From assembly GCA_027621505.1 (NCBI GenBank), contig JAQCBK010000004.1, positions 1 to 64,000 of the forward strand: 64,000 bases of DNA, read 5' to 3'. Both the position numbers and the translations under genes were made by a program. Under the pieces are notes generated by a model. It was not told the origin of the DNA. It saw nothing but the letters and a program-made list of their open reading frames with translations, and did no database searches. Below, piece by piece: positions 28,052 to 38,483 of this stretch (its first letter is position 1; every line of letters starts with the position of its first letter). This stretch comes from Bacteroidota bacterium (GTDB lineage: Bacteria; Bacteroidota; Bacteroidia; Flavobacteriales; Flavobacteriaceae).

Positions 28052-28921
28052 TTAAATATCAATTTGTGTGGCACTGCGGTGGTAGCGAACCATTACGTTG
28101 GGGTCGGGATAAAGGGAAATTCCAGATTCACCTTTTCCATCATAATCAAACTGCGAGAGCAAATATCGAATACTTTCCAAACGGGCTTCGCGTTTCTGGT
28201 TGGTTTTCACGATCATCCAGGGGCTGAAATTGGTATGGGTTTTGCTGAACATTTGTTCTTTGTAATGGGTATAGTCATTCCATAGCTCTTGCCTTTTGAG
28301 GTCAACGGGACTGAATTTCCATTGCTTCAGGGGATTGTTGAGTCGAGATTCAAAACGTTTTTTTTGTTCTTCTTTGGAGATGGAAAACCAAAATTTGATC
28401 AGTTTGACGTTGTCTTCATAAAGTAAATGTTCAAACTCGGAGACTTGCACCATAAATTTTTGATATTGCTCTTTGGAACAGAATCCCATCACGGGTTCCA
28501 CCACAGCTCGGTTGTACCAACTGCGATCAAAAAAAACCAGTTCTCCGGGGTTGGGAAGCTGTTTGATGTAACGCCTGAAATACCATTGCCCTTGTTCTAC
28601 GGGAGTGGGTTTGGATAAGGCAACTACTCTGGAACTTCTCGGGTTGAGGTGTTCTTTGAACCTTTTGATGGCGCCCCCCTTTCCTGAGGCATCTCTTCCC
28701 TCAAAAATTACAGCAACCCGATATTGGTGCTGGGCAACCCATTGTTGGAGGTTGACCATCTCACTTTGCAGTTGGGTCAGTTCTTCAAGGTATTGGAAAT
28801 TGGTTAAGGCATCACTGATGTCCACGCCACGAGCCTTAGCGGTTTTGACCAGTTCCTTTCGGGTTTTGATCTGTTGAAAATCTTTTTCAGAAAAACTTTT
28901 CTTGTTAGGTATTTGGTACAT
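28052..28921 (-). CDS. Polyphosphate kinase 2 family protein, copy A
   Basis: 289 aa, first gene of the tandem PPK2 pair. Walker A-like FEGRDASGKGGAIKRF (about 73-88), VFFDRSWYNRAVVEP, and FWFSISKEEQKKRFESR. About half the residues are the same as in copy B by eye, with a longer N-terminus and a C-terminal tail absent from copy B. The two may differ in nucleotide preference (di- versus monophosphates) or direction. No ppk1 or ppx is in the window. Divergent from yifB. Confidence 0.92.
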   Translation of the reverse strand: MYQIPNKKSFSEKDFQQIKTRKELVKTAKARGVDISDALTNFQYLEELTQLQSEMVNLQQWVAQHQYRVAVIFEGRDASGKGGAIKRFKEHLNPRSSRVVALSKPTPVEQGQWYFRRYIKQLPNPGELVFFDRSWYNRAVVEPVMGFCSKEQYQKFMVQVSEFEHLLYEDNVKLIKFWFSISKEEQKKRFESRLNNPLKQWKFSPVDLKRQELWNDYTHYKEQMFSKTHTNFSPWMIVKTNQKREARLESIRYLLSQFDYDGKGESGISLYPDPNVMVRYHRSATQIDI

Positions 28922-29044
28922 GAAGTAGGTTATTTATCAAGTGTTAGAGTGTTTAATTGGGTTACCTAAAGATAACAATAATAGATTTGTTGAGGATTTT
29001 TTCTCCATAAAAGGATTTATTATATTGTATTCAAATACCTACTT

Positions 29045-30577
29045 ATGCTGGTCTCCGTATATGGAAGCGCTGTTTTTGGCGTGGATGCTCAACGCATCAC
29101 TATCGAAGACAATATTGATAAAGGCATTGGCTATCACTTGGTGGGCTTACCTGATAATGCCGTAAGAGAAAGTAACTTCCGAATCGCTGCTGCACTTAAA
29201 AACATCGGCTATCAACTTCCGGGAAAAAAAATCACCCTCAATATGGCACCTGCTGATCTTCGAAAGGAAGGTTCGGCCTATGACTTACCCCTTTCTGTGG
29301 GCATATTGGCGGCCTCGGGCCAAATCAAAGCACCCAATATAGGAGATTATCTGTTGATGGGGGAATTGGCTTTGGATGGAAATATCCGACCCATTAAAGG
29401 GGCTTTGCCCATTGCCATTCAGGCTCTTAAGGACGGTTTTAAGGGGATTTTACTACCCAGAGAAAACGAAAGGGAAGCCGCCATCGTAAAGGGCTTGGAC
29501 GTTTACGGTATGGAAAATCTTACCGATGTTATTGCTTTCTTTGGTGAAACAAAATCCTTCAGTCCCATTGTAGTGGATACCCGTAAAGCTTTTGAAAAGC
29601 AATTGAAATACCCAGAGCATGATTTCTCTGATGTCAAGGGACAAGAAACCATCAAACGATGTATGGAAATTGCTGCGGCAGGGGGCCACAACATCATCCT
29701 CATAGGCCCGCCAGGAGCAGGAAAAACCATGCTTGCCAAACGGCTGCCTTCCATTTTACCTCCGATGACGCTCCAAGAGGCATTGGAAACCACCAAAATA
29801 CATTCTGTGGTTGGGAAAATCGAAAATCAAGGCTTGATCAGTGTGCGTCCCTTTCGTTCACCTCATCATACCATCTCTGATGTTGCATTGGTAGGAGGGG
29901 GGCAATACCCACAGCCGGGTGAGATTTCCATGGCCCACAATGGAGTACTTTTTTTGGATGAGTTACCCGAGTTCAAGCGTTCTGTTTTGGAGGTGATGCG
30001 ACAACCTTTGGAAGATCGGGAGGTGACCACTTCTAGGGCCAAATTTACGGTTACCTACCCCGCCTCGTTCATGCTGGTGGCCAGCATGAATCCTAGCCCT
30101 TCAGGATACTTTAACGATGGCAAAAGCGCATCGGTTACCCCTTTTGAGATGCAGCGCTATTTGGGTAAAATTTCAGGGCCACTGCTGGATCGCATCGACC
30201 TGCATGTAGAAGTAGAACCTGTTCCCTTTGAAAAATTGTCTGATACCCGCCCCGCGGAATCCTCAGCATCGATTCGCAGTAGGGTGACGGAAGCGCGTAA
30301 GTTGCAAACAGAACGCTTTATAAAAACAAAAAACACCCACTACAATGCCCAAATGAGCAGTCGGCAGATTCGAAAATATTGTTCCTTGGATCAGGATTCT
30401 TCATCACTACTCAAATCGGCGATGGAACGTTTGTCTTTGTCTGCCCGTGCCTGTGATCGTATATTAAAAGTCTCCCGAACTTTGGCCGATTTGTCAGGAC
30501 AGGAAAAGGTAAATTCAGACCATATTGCCGAAGCAATTCAGTGCAGAAGTTTGGATCGGGAAGGTTGGTTGGGATAG
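29045..30577 (+). CDS. YifB/ComM family magnesium-chelatase-like AAA+ ATPase
   Basis: 510 aa. An N-terminal Lon-protease-like domain (about 20-170; VGLPDNAVRESNFRIAAALK), then the AAA+ core with Walker A GPPGAGKT at 221-228 and Walker B NGVLFLDELPEF. A C-terminal Mg-chelatase subdomain ends RSLDREGWLG. ComM homologues are hexameric helicases that promote branch migration during natural transformation, so a role in DNA uptake or recombination is likely but not proven for this phylum. Single gene: divergent from PPK2, convergent with the nitroreductase. Confidence 0.93.
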   Translation: MLVSVYGSAVFGVDAQRITIEDNIDKGIGYHLVGLPDNAVRESNFRIAAALKNIGYQLPGKKITLNMAPADLRKEGSAYDLPLSVGILAASGQIKAPNIGDYLLMGELALDGNIRPIKGALPIAIQALKDGFKGILLPRENEREAAIVKGLDVYGMENLTDVIAFFGETKSFSPIVVDTRKAFEKQLKYPEHDFSDVKGQETIKRCMEIAAAGGHNIILIGPPGAGKTMLAKRLPSILPPMTLQEALETTKIHSVVGKIENQGLISVRPFRSPHHTISDVALVGGGQYPQPGEISMAHNGVLFLDELPEFKRSVLEVMRQPLEDREVTTSRAKFTVTYPASFMLVASMNPSPSGYFNDGKSASVTPFEMQRYLGKISGPLLDRIDLHVEVEPVPFEKLSDTRPAESSASIRSRVTEARKLQTERFIKTKNTHYNAQMSSRQIRKYCSLDQDSSSLLKSAMERLSLSARACDRILKVSRTLADLSGQEKVNSDHIAEAIQCRSLDREGWLG

Positions 30578-30588
30578 GGAAAATTGAT

Positions 30589-31314
30589 TTATTTTTCAAA
30601 ATAAACTTCGTCGAAAGGAACCCTAAAGCGTGCTCCATAGATGCCCTTTTTGGTGCGAATTCCACAACCGATGACCATACTGATCTCAGCTGCAGCAGGT
30701 AAATCCAATATTTTTTTGATCCGAAGGGAATCAAATCCCTCCATGGTGCAGGTATCATAACCATTGCCTGCCATGCTCACCAAAAAATTCTGCGCTGCCA
30801 ATGCGGTACTCTTGTGTACTACCACGCGCATGTCTGATTTTTTGACTTGACGGTAAACCACCTTGTTAAGCCCTTTAAAAAAAGTAGCGATATGATTGGC
30901 CCAACCCCTCAAATTTCCAGCCCCATAGATTTTGGGGAGGATTTTTTGATAATAGGAAATGGCGCCCTTCTTCTTTTTTTCGTCTTTGTTTTTTGATTTT
31001 TCAAACTCTGATTGAATAAAAGCTACATTGGAGGCAATTCTTCTTTTCCATAAGTCTTTTCGGACTATGGGGATAACAAATTGCTTCGCTGTTTTGGCGG
31101 CGGGCTGATTAAAGCAAGCCTTGGCAATTTTTTTGACTTCTTCGTTAGAGGTAATGTGATAAAACTCCCACAATTGAAGGTTACTGCTGTTTGGAGCGAG
31201 AATGGCCTGCTCAACACATTTTTTGACCACTTTATGATCGATTTCTTTTTTATCGTCAAAAATCCTTACCGAGCGTCGAAACTCGATAGCTTCACTTACT
31301 TTCTTTTCAGACAT
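30589..31314 (-). CDS. Nitroreductase family protein
   Basis: FMN-dependent oxidoreductase fold, 241 aa. N-terminal FMN-phosphate motif FRRSVRIFDDKKEID, LAPNSSNLQLWEFYHI, and C-terminal MVIGCGIRTKKGIYGARF. Substrate unknown. A lysine-rich insertion (about 95-110, KSKNKDEKKKKG) lengthens the middle. Its ATG shares one base with the stop of the aldehyde dehydrogenase gene (TAATG), so the pair is translationally coupled and may act on related reactive electrophiles. Confidence 0.88.
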   Translation of the reverse strand: MSEKKVSEAIEFRRSVRIFDDKKEIDHKVVKKCVEQAILAPNSSNLQLWEFYHITSNEEVKKIAKACFNQPAAKTAKQFVIPIVRKDLWKRRIASNVAFIQSEFEKSKNKDEKKKKGAISYYQKILPKIYGAGNLRGWANHIATFFKGLNKVVYRQVKKSDMRVVVHKSTALAAQNFLVSMAGNGYDTCTMEGFDSLRIKKILDLPAAAEISMVIGCGIRTKKGIYGARFRVPFDEVYFEK

Positions 31315-32705
31315 TAAAGGTTTTTTAATAAAAATTTCAACAAAGATAAGAACTTTGGATAAGGTGCATAGCGACCGGGAAGATCAAACCAAAAGCTGCG
31401 TTTGATGATGGGTTTTTCATGGGTGAAATTTTTAAAACTGTATTTCCCGTGATAGGCTCCCATTCCACTGTGACCCACCCCTCCAAAAGGCAGGTTGTCA
31501 TTGGCAAATTGGATAATGGAATCGTTGGCTACTCCACCTCCAAAAGAATAGCGGTTGAAAAGTTGCTTGATGAATTTTTTTCGTTTAGAAAAGATATAAA
31601 AAGCCAATGGTCGCTCCCTACCTTTAAAGATTTCGTGTATTTCGTCCTCAGTTTTATAGGAGATGATAGGCAAAATGGGCCCAAAAATTTCTTCCTGCAT
31701 CAGTTCACTGTCCAAGGCAGGTTCATCCACTAGGGTTGGACTGAAGAAAAAATCTTTTTCGTTGGTCGCTCCTCCATATATGATGTTATGATTTTTTAGT
31801 GAGGCTTTTAATTTATCGAAATGCCTCTGGTGTGCAATCCTACCATAATCGTCAGAATTTTCCTGATTTTCGCCAAAAGCTTTTTTAATTTGCTTGATGA
31901 TTTCTTGGGTCAATTTGTCCTTTATCTTTTCGTGAACCAAAAGATAGTCCGGAGCTATACAAGTCTGTCCGCAGTTTAGGAATTTCCCCCAAACCAACCT
32001 TTTTGCGGTCATAACAATGGGTGCCGAATCATCGACAATACAGGGGCTTTTTCCTCCCAATTCCAAGGTGGTGGGCGTGAGGTGTTCTGCAGCTGCTTTG
32101 GCAATGATTTTTCCAATGGTCGTACTACCGGTAAACATGATGAAATCCCATTTTTTTTGGAGTAAAGCAGTTGCAATTGATGCATCTCCCTCTACTACTG
32201 CTACATGGCCAGGATCAAAAACACACGCCATGATCTCACTGATGACTTTGCCTGTTTGCGGGGCAAATTCAGAGGGTTTTAATACGACGGTATTTCCAGC
32301 AGCTATAGCCCCAACCAGCGGAGTGACTGCCAACTGAAAGGGATAGTTCCATGGACTGATGACAAGGGTATTCCCATAAGGCTCGTGGATGATATAGTCC
32401 TTTGAAGGAAAATTAATCAAACTGCTTTTTGCCCGTTGGGGACGGTTCCAAAGCGGGAGCATTCGTATCATTTTGTCAATTTCCTTCTCTACCAAAACCG
32501 TTTCTGAGGTCATTGACTCAAAACCCGACTTTCTGAGGTCTTTTTTTAGCGCCTGATAAATGTCCTTTTCCCTGTGTTGGATTTCTTTTTTTAAAGCCCT
32601 GAGCTTCTCTATTCTAAAGGAATTCCCATGGGTTATCTGTGATGCAAAAAAAGCCTTTTGTTTTTCGTGTAAAGTTTCAATCAATTTTTGTTTGTTATTT
32701 TTCAT
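31314..32705 (-). CDS. Aldehyde dehydrogenase family protein
   Basis: 463 aa, the short fatty-aldehyde-dehydrogenase-like subgroup. General base in TLELGGKSPCIVDDSAPI, catalytic cysteine in NCGQTCIAPDYLL, and the GGGVANDSIIQFANDNLPFGG stretch (positions about 385-405) before the conserved GVGHSGMGAYHGKYSF. The last about 20 residues (from PYPKFLSLLKFLL) form a short hydrophobic, basic-ended segment resembling the membrane-attachment tail of fatty aldehyde dehydrogenases. Oxidises long-chain or other aldehydes with NAD(P)+. Coupled to the downstream nitroreductase. Confidence 0.92.
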   Translation of the reverse strand: MKNNKQKLIETLHEKQKAFFASQITHGNSFRIEKLRALKKEIQHREKDIYQALKKDLRKSGFESMTSETVLVEKEIDKMIRMLPLWNRPQRAKSSLINFPSKDYIIHEPYGNTLVISPWNYPFQLAVTPLVGAIAAGNTVVLKPSEFAPQTGKVISEIMACVFDPGHVAVVEGDASIATALLQKKWDFIMFTGSTTIGKIIAKAAAEHLTPTTLELGGKSPCIVDDSAPIVMTAKRLVWGKFLNCGQTCIAPDYLLVHEKIKDKLTQEIIKQIKKAFGENQENSDDYGRIAHQRHFDKLKASLKNHNIIYGGATNEKDFFFSPTLVDEPALDSELMQEEIFGPILPIISYKTEDEIHEIFKGRERPLAFYIFSKRKKFIKQLFNRYSFGGGVANDSIIQFANDNLPFGGVGHSGMGAYHGKYSFKNFTHEKPIIKRSFWFDLPGRYAPYPKFLSLLKFLLKNL

Positions 32706-32780
32706 TGTTAGGTATTTTTGGGACTTAGATTTTTATAAAGGTAACTCAATTTATTTTTTTCATCTCTGGATGTATTAATT

Positions 32781-32811
32781 AGTATTGGTTAAATAATTAA
32801 TAATCAATACT
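32781..32811. promoter_or_regulatory. Inverted repeat in the ilvD upstream region
   Basis: Arms AGTATTGGTT (32781-32790) and AATCAATACT (32802-32811), complementary except for one position, 11 AT-rich bases apart. It lies about 97 nt before the ilvD ATG in the divergent gap with the aldehyde dehydrogenase, a plausible operator. Confidence 0.35.
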
Positions 32812-32907
32812 TTATAATGATTTAATTTCGTTTGGGTATAGTCTAAAAAAACAGAACATTGTGGGCCAATGGCAGTTAGCCCTTAAATTAGCATAAAATT
32901 CCTTTAA

Positions 32908-34581
32908 ATGGAGCTCAACAAATACAGTCAGCGTGTAACCCAAGACCCCACTCAACCCGCAGCACAAGCAATGTTGCATGCCATTGGTATGACCGATGAG
33001 GATTTTAAAAAACCACAGATCGGTATTGCCAGCACAGGTTATGAGGGGAATCCATGTAACATGCACTTGAACGATTTATCTGTTCACGTGAAGCATGGTA
33101 TCGCCCCCCATCAAATGTTGGGTTTGATTTTTAATACCATAGGGGTAAGTGACGGGATTTCAATGGGAACCCCAGGAATGCGTTTTTCCTTACCTTCAAG
33201 GGACATCATTGCGGATTCAATTGAAACAGTTGTTCAAGCCATGTCGTACGACGGTGTGGTAACTGTAGTGGGCTGTGACAAAAACATGCCCGGTGCCTTA
33301 ATGGCCATGTTGCGGTTGAATCGCCCAAGTATTTTGGTCTACGGTGGAACCATTGCCTCGGGTTGTGTTAAAGACAAAGAATTGGATGTGGTCTCTGCTT
33401 TTGAAGCTTGGGGGGAAAAAGTCGCTGGAAAAATAGACGAAAAAGAGTATAAAAAAGTTATACAAAATGCCTGTCCTGGAGCCGGTGCTTGTGGAGGGAT
33501 GTATACAGCCAATACGATGGCCTCTGCCATTGAGGCTCTGGGAATGTCATTGCCCTACAGCTCCTCCAATCCAGCGGTGAGTCAAGAAAAAATTGATGAT
33601 TGTAAAGCGGTTGGCCTTGCCATGCGGCAATTGATAGAGAAAGATCTAAAACCTTTGGATATTGTTAACAATAAATCACTGGAAAATGCGCTGCGTTTGA
33701 TTGCTGTTTTGGGTGGATCTACCAATGCTGTGCTGCACTTTCTGGCCATTGCACATGCAGCGAATATTGACCTAAGCATTGATGATTTTCAAAAAATAAG
33801 TGACAGCACACCATTTTTAGCAGATCTCAAGCCCAGTGGTAAATATTTGATGAAAGATTTACATTCAATTGGAGGAATTCCAGCGGTGTTAAAATTCATG
33901 TTAGCGAATGGCATGCTTCATGGAGATTGCATGACCATTACGGGTAAAACCTTAGCCGAAAACCTGGCAGATGTTCCCCCCCTTCAAGAGGGTCAGGATT
34001 TGATCAGAAACCTTGACAATCCAATTAAACCGACTGGACACATCAGAATACTTAAAGGCAACTTAGCCTCGCAAGGCTCAGTGGCTAAAATTACTGGAAA
34101 AGAGGGGCTGAAGTTCGTAGGCCCGGCACGTGTATTTGATGGGGAATACGACGCCAATGCTGGAATTGGTCAAGGCAAGGTCCAAAAAGGTGATGTAGTG
34201 GTCATCCGCTACGAGGGCCCAAAAGGAGGGCCAGGTATGCCTGAAATGTTAAAGCCAACTGCAGCCATTATGGGTGCTGGATTGGGTAAAGAGGTGGCCT
34301 TGATCACCGATGGGAGATTTTCAGGAGGTACCCACGGTTTTGTGGTGGGACATATTGTCCCTGAAGCACAAGAGGGGGGAGTCATTGGTCTGCTTCAAGA
34401 CGGAGATCAGATAACAATTGATGCAGAGACCAATCGTTTGAGTGTTGATTTGACCGATGAAGAAATAGAAGCAAGAAGAAAAAATTGGGTACAACCTCCT
34501 TATAAATTTTCAAAAGGGGTATTGTACAAATACATAAACAGTGTGGCAACAGCCTCCGAGGGTTGTGTTACCGATCTTTAG
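32908..34581 (+). CDS. ilvD: Dihydroxy-acid dehydratase
   Basis: Iron-sulfur dehydratase giving 2-ketoisovalerate and 2-keto-3-methylvalerate. 557 aa. Three cluster cysteines are consistent with the [2Fe-2S] type: C50 (EGNPCNMHL), C123 (GCDKNMPG) and C195 ([16 protein letters not shown]). The C-terminal [14 protein letters not shown] is the second family signature. First gene of ilvD-ilvB-ilvN-ilvC, with 5 nt to ilvB. The upstream 200 bp hold an inverted repeat and probably the operon promoter. Confidence 0.97.
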   Translation: MELNKYSQRVTQDPTQPAAQAMLHAIGMTDEDFKKPQIGIASTGYEGNPCNMHLNDLSVHVKHGIAPHQMLGLIFNTIGVSDGISMGTPGMRFSLPSRDIIADSIETVVQAMSYDGVVTVVGCDKNMPGALMAMLRLNRPSILVYGGTIASGCVKDKELDVVSAFEAWGEKVAGKIDEKEYKKVIQNACPGAGACGGMYTANTMASAIEALGMSLPYSSSNPAVSQEKIDDCKAVGLAMRQLIEKDLKPLDIVNNKSLENALRLIAVLGGSTNAVLHFLAIAHAANIDLSIDDFQKISDSTPFLADLKPSGKYLMKDLHSIGGIPAVLKFMLANGMLHGDCMTITGKTLAENLADVPPLQEGQDLIRNLDNPIKPTGHIRILKGNLASQGSVAKITGKEGLKFVGPARVFDGEYDANAGIGQGKVQKGDVVVIRYEGPKGGPGMPEMLKPTAAIMGAGLGKEVALITDGRFSGGTHGFVVGHIVPEAQEGGVIGLLQDGDQITIDAETNRLSVDLTDEEIEARRKNWVQPPYKFSKGVLYKYINSVATASEGCVTDL

Positions 34582-34585
34582 AACT

Positions 34586-36319
34586 ATGAAAACAAAAGAA
34601 CAAATTGCATTGCAAGAGCTAGAAAATGAAAGCATCAATATTAGCGGTGCTGAGGCAGTCATTCGCTGCTTGTTGGCTGAGGGAGTAGACTTGATCTATG
34701 GTTACCCTGGAGGTGCCATCATGCCGGTGTATGATGAATTGTATAAGTTTCAGGATCAGTTAAATCACGTTCTGACCCGGCACGAACAAGGGGCGACCCA
34801 CGCTGCCCAAGGCTACGCCAGAACTTCTGGAAAAGTAGGGGTGGCCATTGCCACCTCAGGACCAGGAGCCACCAATTTGGTAACGGGTATTGCTGATGCT
34901 CAAATCGATTCTACCCCCATGGTTTGTATTACAGGTCAGGTTGCCTCCAAACTTTTGGGTTCCGATGCTTTCCAAGAAACCGATATCATTGGTATTTCGA
35001 CTCCAGTCACCAAATGGAATTATCAAATTACCAAAGCTTCAGAAATTCCTGAAATTTTTGCAAAAGCATTTTACATTGCTAGATCGGGCAGACCAGGACC
35101 GGTATTGATTGATATCACCAAAGACGCTCAATTTGATACTTTTGATTTTGCCTATCAAAAATGCAAAGGGGTGAGGAGTTACAACCCCATTCCTGTTTTG
35201 GATACCAATGCCGTAAGACAAGCCGCTGAATTGATCAACCAAGCCAAAAAACCATTTATCGTTTGGGGGCAAGGTGTCATTCTGGGAGAAGCAGAAGAGC
35301 GATTCAAGGCGTTTGTGGAAAAATCAGGTATCCCGGCTGCATGGACCATTTTGGGACTTTCGGCCCTTCCAACATCTCATCCACTCAATGTGGGAATGGT
35401 AGGAATGCATGGGAATTATGGCCCCAATTTATTGACCAACGAGTGCGATCTTCTGATCGCCATCGGAATGCGTTTTGACGATCGTGTAACAGGAGATTTG
35501 AATTCCTATGCCAAACAAGCCAAAATAATCCACTTCGAAATCGACCCTGCTGAAATCAATAAAAATGTAAAGGCAGATGTTCCCGTTCTGGGAGATTGTA
35601 AGGAAAGTTTAAACGCCCTTATACCGCTTGTCGAAAAGAAATCACACAAACAATGGATCGGACGTTTTGAAGAATTGATGAAAGTAGAGGTAAAGGAAGT
35701 CATTGACAAAGACATCCATCCTAAAAAGGGAGGGCTCACCATGGGTGAAGCGATTGTATCCATCAACAAACACACTAAGGGCGACGCTGTAATCGTCACC
35801 GATGTGGGACAACACCAGATGGTGGCTTGTCGTTATGCCGATTTTGTTAGATCCAGAAGTAATGTGACCTCTGGTGGGCTGGGAACCATGGGATTTGCAC
35901 TACCGGCCGCAATCGGTGCCAAAATGGGGGCCCCCGAAAGAGAAGTCGTAGCTGTGATCGGAGATGGCGGATATCAGATGACCATTCAAGAGTTAGGTAC
36001 CATCTTCCAAACGCAGGCTGCCGTTAAAATTGTTGTATTGAATAATGAATTTTTGGGAATGGTAAGACAATGGCAACAATTGTTTTTTGACAAACGCTAT
36101 GCCTCCACCGAGATGGTTAACCCGGACTTTGTTGCCATCGCTAAAGGATATCATTTGGAAGCAGACCGGGTGGAAAAAAGGGAGGATTTGGATGCAGCAG
36201 TGGCTAAAATGATTGCTTCAGACAAACCTTATTTTTTAGAAGTTTGTGTTGAGAAAGAAGACAATGTCTTTCCCATGATCCCCTCTGGAGCCTCGGTTTC
36301 TGATATTCGTTTAAAATAA
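34586..36319 (+). CDS. ilvB: Acetolactate synthase, large subunit
   Basis: ThDP-dependent enzyme making acetolactate and acetohydroxybutyrate. 577 aa from the ATG at 34586 (MKTKEQIALQELEN); an earlier in-frame start would overlap ilvD. Conserved glutamate in RHEQGATHAAQGYA, FAD-binding middle domain, and the ThDP motif beginning GDGGYQMTIQELGT. The regulatory subunit ilvN follows 12 nt later. Confidence 0.96.
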   Translation: MKTKEQIALQELENESINISGAEAVIRCLLAEGVDLIYGYPGGAIMPVYDELYKFQDQLNHVLTRHEQGATHAAQGYARTSGKVGVAIATSGPGATNLVTGIADAQIDSTPMVCITGQVASKLLGSDAFQETDIIGISTPVTKWNYQITKASEIPEIFAKAFYIARSGRPGPVLIDITKDAQFDTFDFAYQKCKGVRSYNPIPVLDTNAVRQAAELINQAKKPFIVWGQGVILGEAEERFKAFVEKSGIPAAWTILGLSALPTSHPLNVGMVGMHGNYGPNLLTNECDLLIAIGMRFDDRVTGDLNSYAKQAKIIHFEIDPAEINKNVKADVPVLGDCKESLNALIPLVEKKSHKQWIGRFEELMKVEVKEVIDKDIHPKKGGLTMGEAIVSINKHTKGDAVIVTDVGQHQMVACRYADFVRSRSNVTSGGLGTMGFALPAAIGAKMGAPEREVVAVIGDGGYQMTIQELGTIFQTQAAVKIVVLNNEFLGMVRQWQQLFFDKRYASTEMVNPDFVAIAKGYHLEADRVEKREDLDAAVAKMIASDKPYFLEVCVEKEDNVFPMIPSGASVSDIRLK

Positions 36320-36331
36320 TTCAAATTTCAA

Positions 36332-36859
36332 ATGGAGAAAACCTATACCGTTTCAATTTACTCTGAAAACAATGTGGGCTTGTTGAACCGCATTTCGTCT
36401 ATATTTTTAAAGCGTCATATCAACATTGAAAGTCTAACCACCTCACAATCCGAAATCAAAGATGTTTTCCGATTCATTATCATCGTTAATGTTACAGAGG
36501 AGAGTGTCAAAAAACTCATCAAGCAAATCGAAAAGCAAGTGGATGTGATTCGGGCTTTTTACCATACCGATGAGGAAACCATTTTCCAAGAAAGTGCGCT
36601 TTACAAAGTCAAATCCAGCGCTTTGTTTGAAGAGCGACACATTCAAAATATCATCAAAGAGAGCCATGCCAATATAGTCACGGTTTCTCCCGAATATTTT
36701 GTCATCGAAAAAACAGGTTTTAGAAAAGAAACCGACCGCTTGTACCATGATTTAGCCCCTTTTGGTTTACTTCAATTTGTTCGATCTGGGCGGATTTCGA
36801 TTACCAAATCCAAAATGGGCATCAGTGAAATTCTCAAAAAATTTAAATCAGATAACTAA
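36332..36859 (+). CDS. ilvN: Acetolactate synthase, small (regulatory) subunit
   Basis: Activates the large subunit and carries valine feedback control. 175 aa: N-terminal ACT domain (about 1-80; SENNVGLLNRISSIFLKRHI) with a second, more divergent ACT-like half. Length and layout are those of IlvN/IlvH. 17 nt before ilvC. Confidence 0.94.
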   Translation: MEKTYTVSIYSENNVGLLNRISSIFLKRHINIESLTTSQSEIKDVFRFIIIVNVTEESVKKLIKQIEKQVDVIRAFYHTDEETIFQESALYKVKSSALFEERHIQNIIKESHANIVTVSPEYFVIEKTGFRKETDRLYHDLAPFGLLQFVRSGRISITKSKMGISEILKKFKSDN

Positions 36860-36876
36860 CATAAACCTAGAAATAC

Positions 36877-38352
36877 ATGGCCAATTATTTTAATCAACTT
36901 TCATTAGCAGAAAAATTAGAACAACTCGGGCAGTGCCGTTTTATGGATCAATCAGAATTTGATCAAGGAGTGGACGCCCTCAAAGGAAAAAAAATCGTGA
37001 TTGTAGGGTGTGGCGCTCAGGGACTCAATCAAGGACTCAACATGCGCGATTCTGGGTTGGACATCAGCTATACCCTTCGTCAAGGGGCCATTGATCAAAA
37101 AAGAGCCTCCTACCAAAATGCCGTGGACAATAATTTTAATGTAGGGAATTATGAAGAGATGGTTCCCACTGCCGATGTGGTGATCAATCTTACTCCCGAC
37201 AAAAACCACAGTTCAGTAATAGAAGCTGTTGTTCCTTTGATGAAAAAAGGAGCGACCCTGTCCTATTCACACGGTTTTAATATCGTAGAGGAGGGAATGA
37301 CCATACGAAAAGATCTCACGGTGATCATGGTCGCCCCCAAATGTCCCGGATCTGAAGTTAGAGAAGAGTTTTTACGCGGTTTTGGTGTTCCTACTTTAAT
37401 CGCTGTTCACCCCGAAAATGATCCCCAAGGTCATGGGTTAGAATACGCCAAAGCCTATGCAGTAGCAACAGGTGGGCATCGCGCGGGGGTACTGGAATCG
37501 TCCTTTGTTGCCGAAGTAAAGTCCGATCTGATGGGAGAGCAAACCATACTCTGTGGGGTATTGCAAACCGGTTCCATTCTTTCTTTTGATAAAATGGTGG
37601 AAAAGGGCATTGACCCCGCTTATGCCGCCAAACTCATTCAATACGGTTGGGAAACCATCACCGAGGCCCTCAAACACGGTGGAATTACCAATATGATGGA
37701 TCGCTTGTCCAATCCTGCTAAAATTAAAGCTTTCGAACTTTCTGAGGCTTTAAAGGAAATTTTGACTCCTTTGTTCCAAAAACATATGGACGATATCATG
37801 TCCGGTCATTTTTCCAAAACCATGATGCAGGACTGGGCCAATGACGATAAAAACCTCTTGGAATGGAGGGCTGCTACTGGAGAAACCGCATTTGAGAAAA
37901 CCACCATTACCGATCAAGAAATTCCCGAACAAGAATATTTTGATCATGGTGTTTTGATGGTTGCTTTTGTTCGTGCGGGCGTAGAATTGGCTTTTGACAC
38001 CATGGTGGCCTCTGGTATCAAGGAGGAATCCGCCTACTATGAATCCCTTCACGAAACACCCCTGATCGCCAATACGATTGCCAGAAAAAAATTATTTGAA
38101 ATGAACCGTGTTATCTCTGATACTGCTGAGTATGGCTGTTATCTTTTCGATCACGCAGCCAAACCTTTATTGGTTGATTTTATGAAAGGCATCGATACAG
38201 ATGTGATCGGTAAACCCTTTGCAGATGGTAAGGGCAATGGTGTGGATAATCGACAACTGATCGATGTCAATGAGCTCATTCGTTTTCATCCAGTAGAAAT
38301 CGTTGGATACGAACTGAGAGAGTCCATGACAGCGATGAAAAAGATCGTTTGA
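36877..38352 (+). CDS. ilvC: Ketol-acid reductoisomerase, class II (long form)
   Basis: NADPH-dependent isomeroreductase. 491 aa, the long class with a duplicated C-terminal knotted domain, as in E. coli and plants rather than the about 335-aa class I. Rossmann motif [22 protein letters not shown] at about 35-56, metal-binding acids in [13 protein letters not shown], and a second copy including [14 protein letters not shown]. The cofactor loop has the positively charged context ([13 protein letters not shown]) expected for NADPH. Last ilv gene here; ilvA, often next in flavobacteria, is not found. Confidence 0.96.
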   Translation: MANYFNQLSLAEKLEQLGQCRFMDQSEFDQGVDALKGKKIVIVGCGAQGLNQGLNMRDSGLDISYTLRQGAIDQKRASYQNAVDNNFNVGNYEEMVPTADVVINLTPDKNHSSVIEAVVPLMKKGATLSYSHGFNIVEEGMTIRKDLTVIMVAPKCPGSEVREEFLRGFGVPTLIAVHPENDPQGHGLEYAKAYAVATGGHRAGVLESSFVAEVKSDLMGEQTILCGVLQTGSILSFDKMVEKGIDPAYAAKLIQYGWETITEALKHGGITNMMDRLSNPAKIKAFELSEALKEILTPLFQKHMDDIMSGHFSKTMMQDWANDDKNLLEWRAATGETAFEKTTITDQEIPEQEYFDHGVLMVAFVRAGVELAFDTMVASGIKEESAYYESLHETPLIANTIARKKLFEMNRVISDTAEYGCYLFDHAAKPLLVDFMKGIDTDVIGKPFADGKGNGVDNRQLIDVNELIRFHPVEIVGYELRESMTAMKKIV

Positions 38353-38446
38353 TCTGTGAATACTTCAAATCATTTTCTTTAAAGTTAATTTTTAGTTAAG
38401 AGCAATTTGGAAAGCTTTTTCCTTATCCTCTGTGTAAAAAATTGTC

Positions 38447-38454
38447 TAACTTTG
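38447..38454 (+). promoter_or_regulatory. -7 element before the GapN-like gene
   Basis: TAACTTTG fits TAnnTTTG, 29 nt before the ATG at 38484, suggesting the gene has its own promoter behind ilvC. Confidence 0.5.
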
Positions 38455-38483
38455 TAATACAAACATAAAACAAAACCAAAGCA

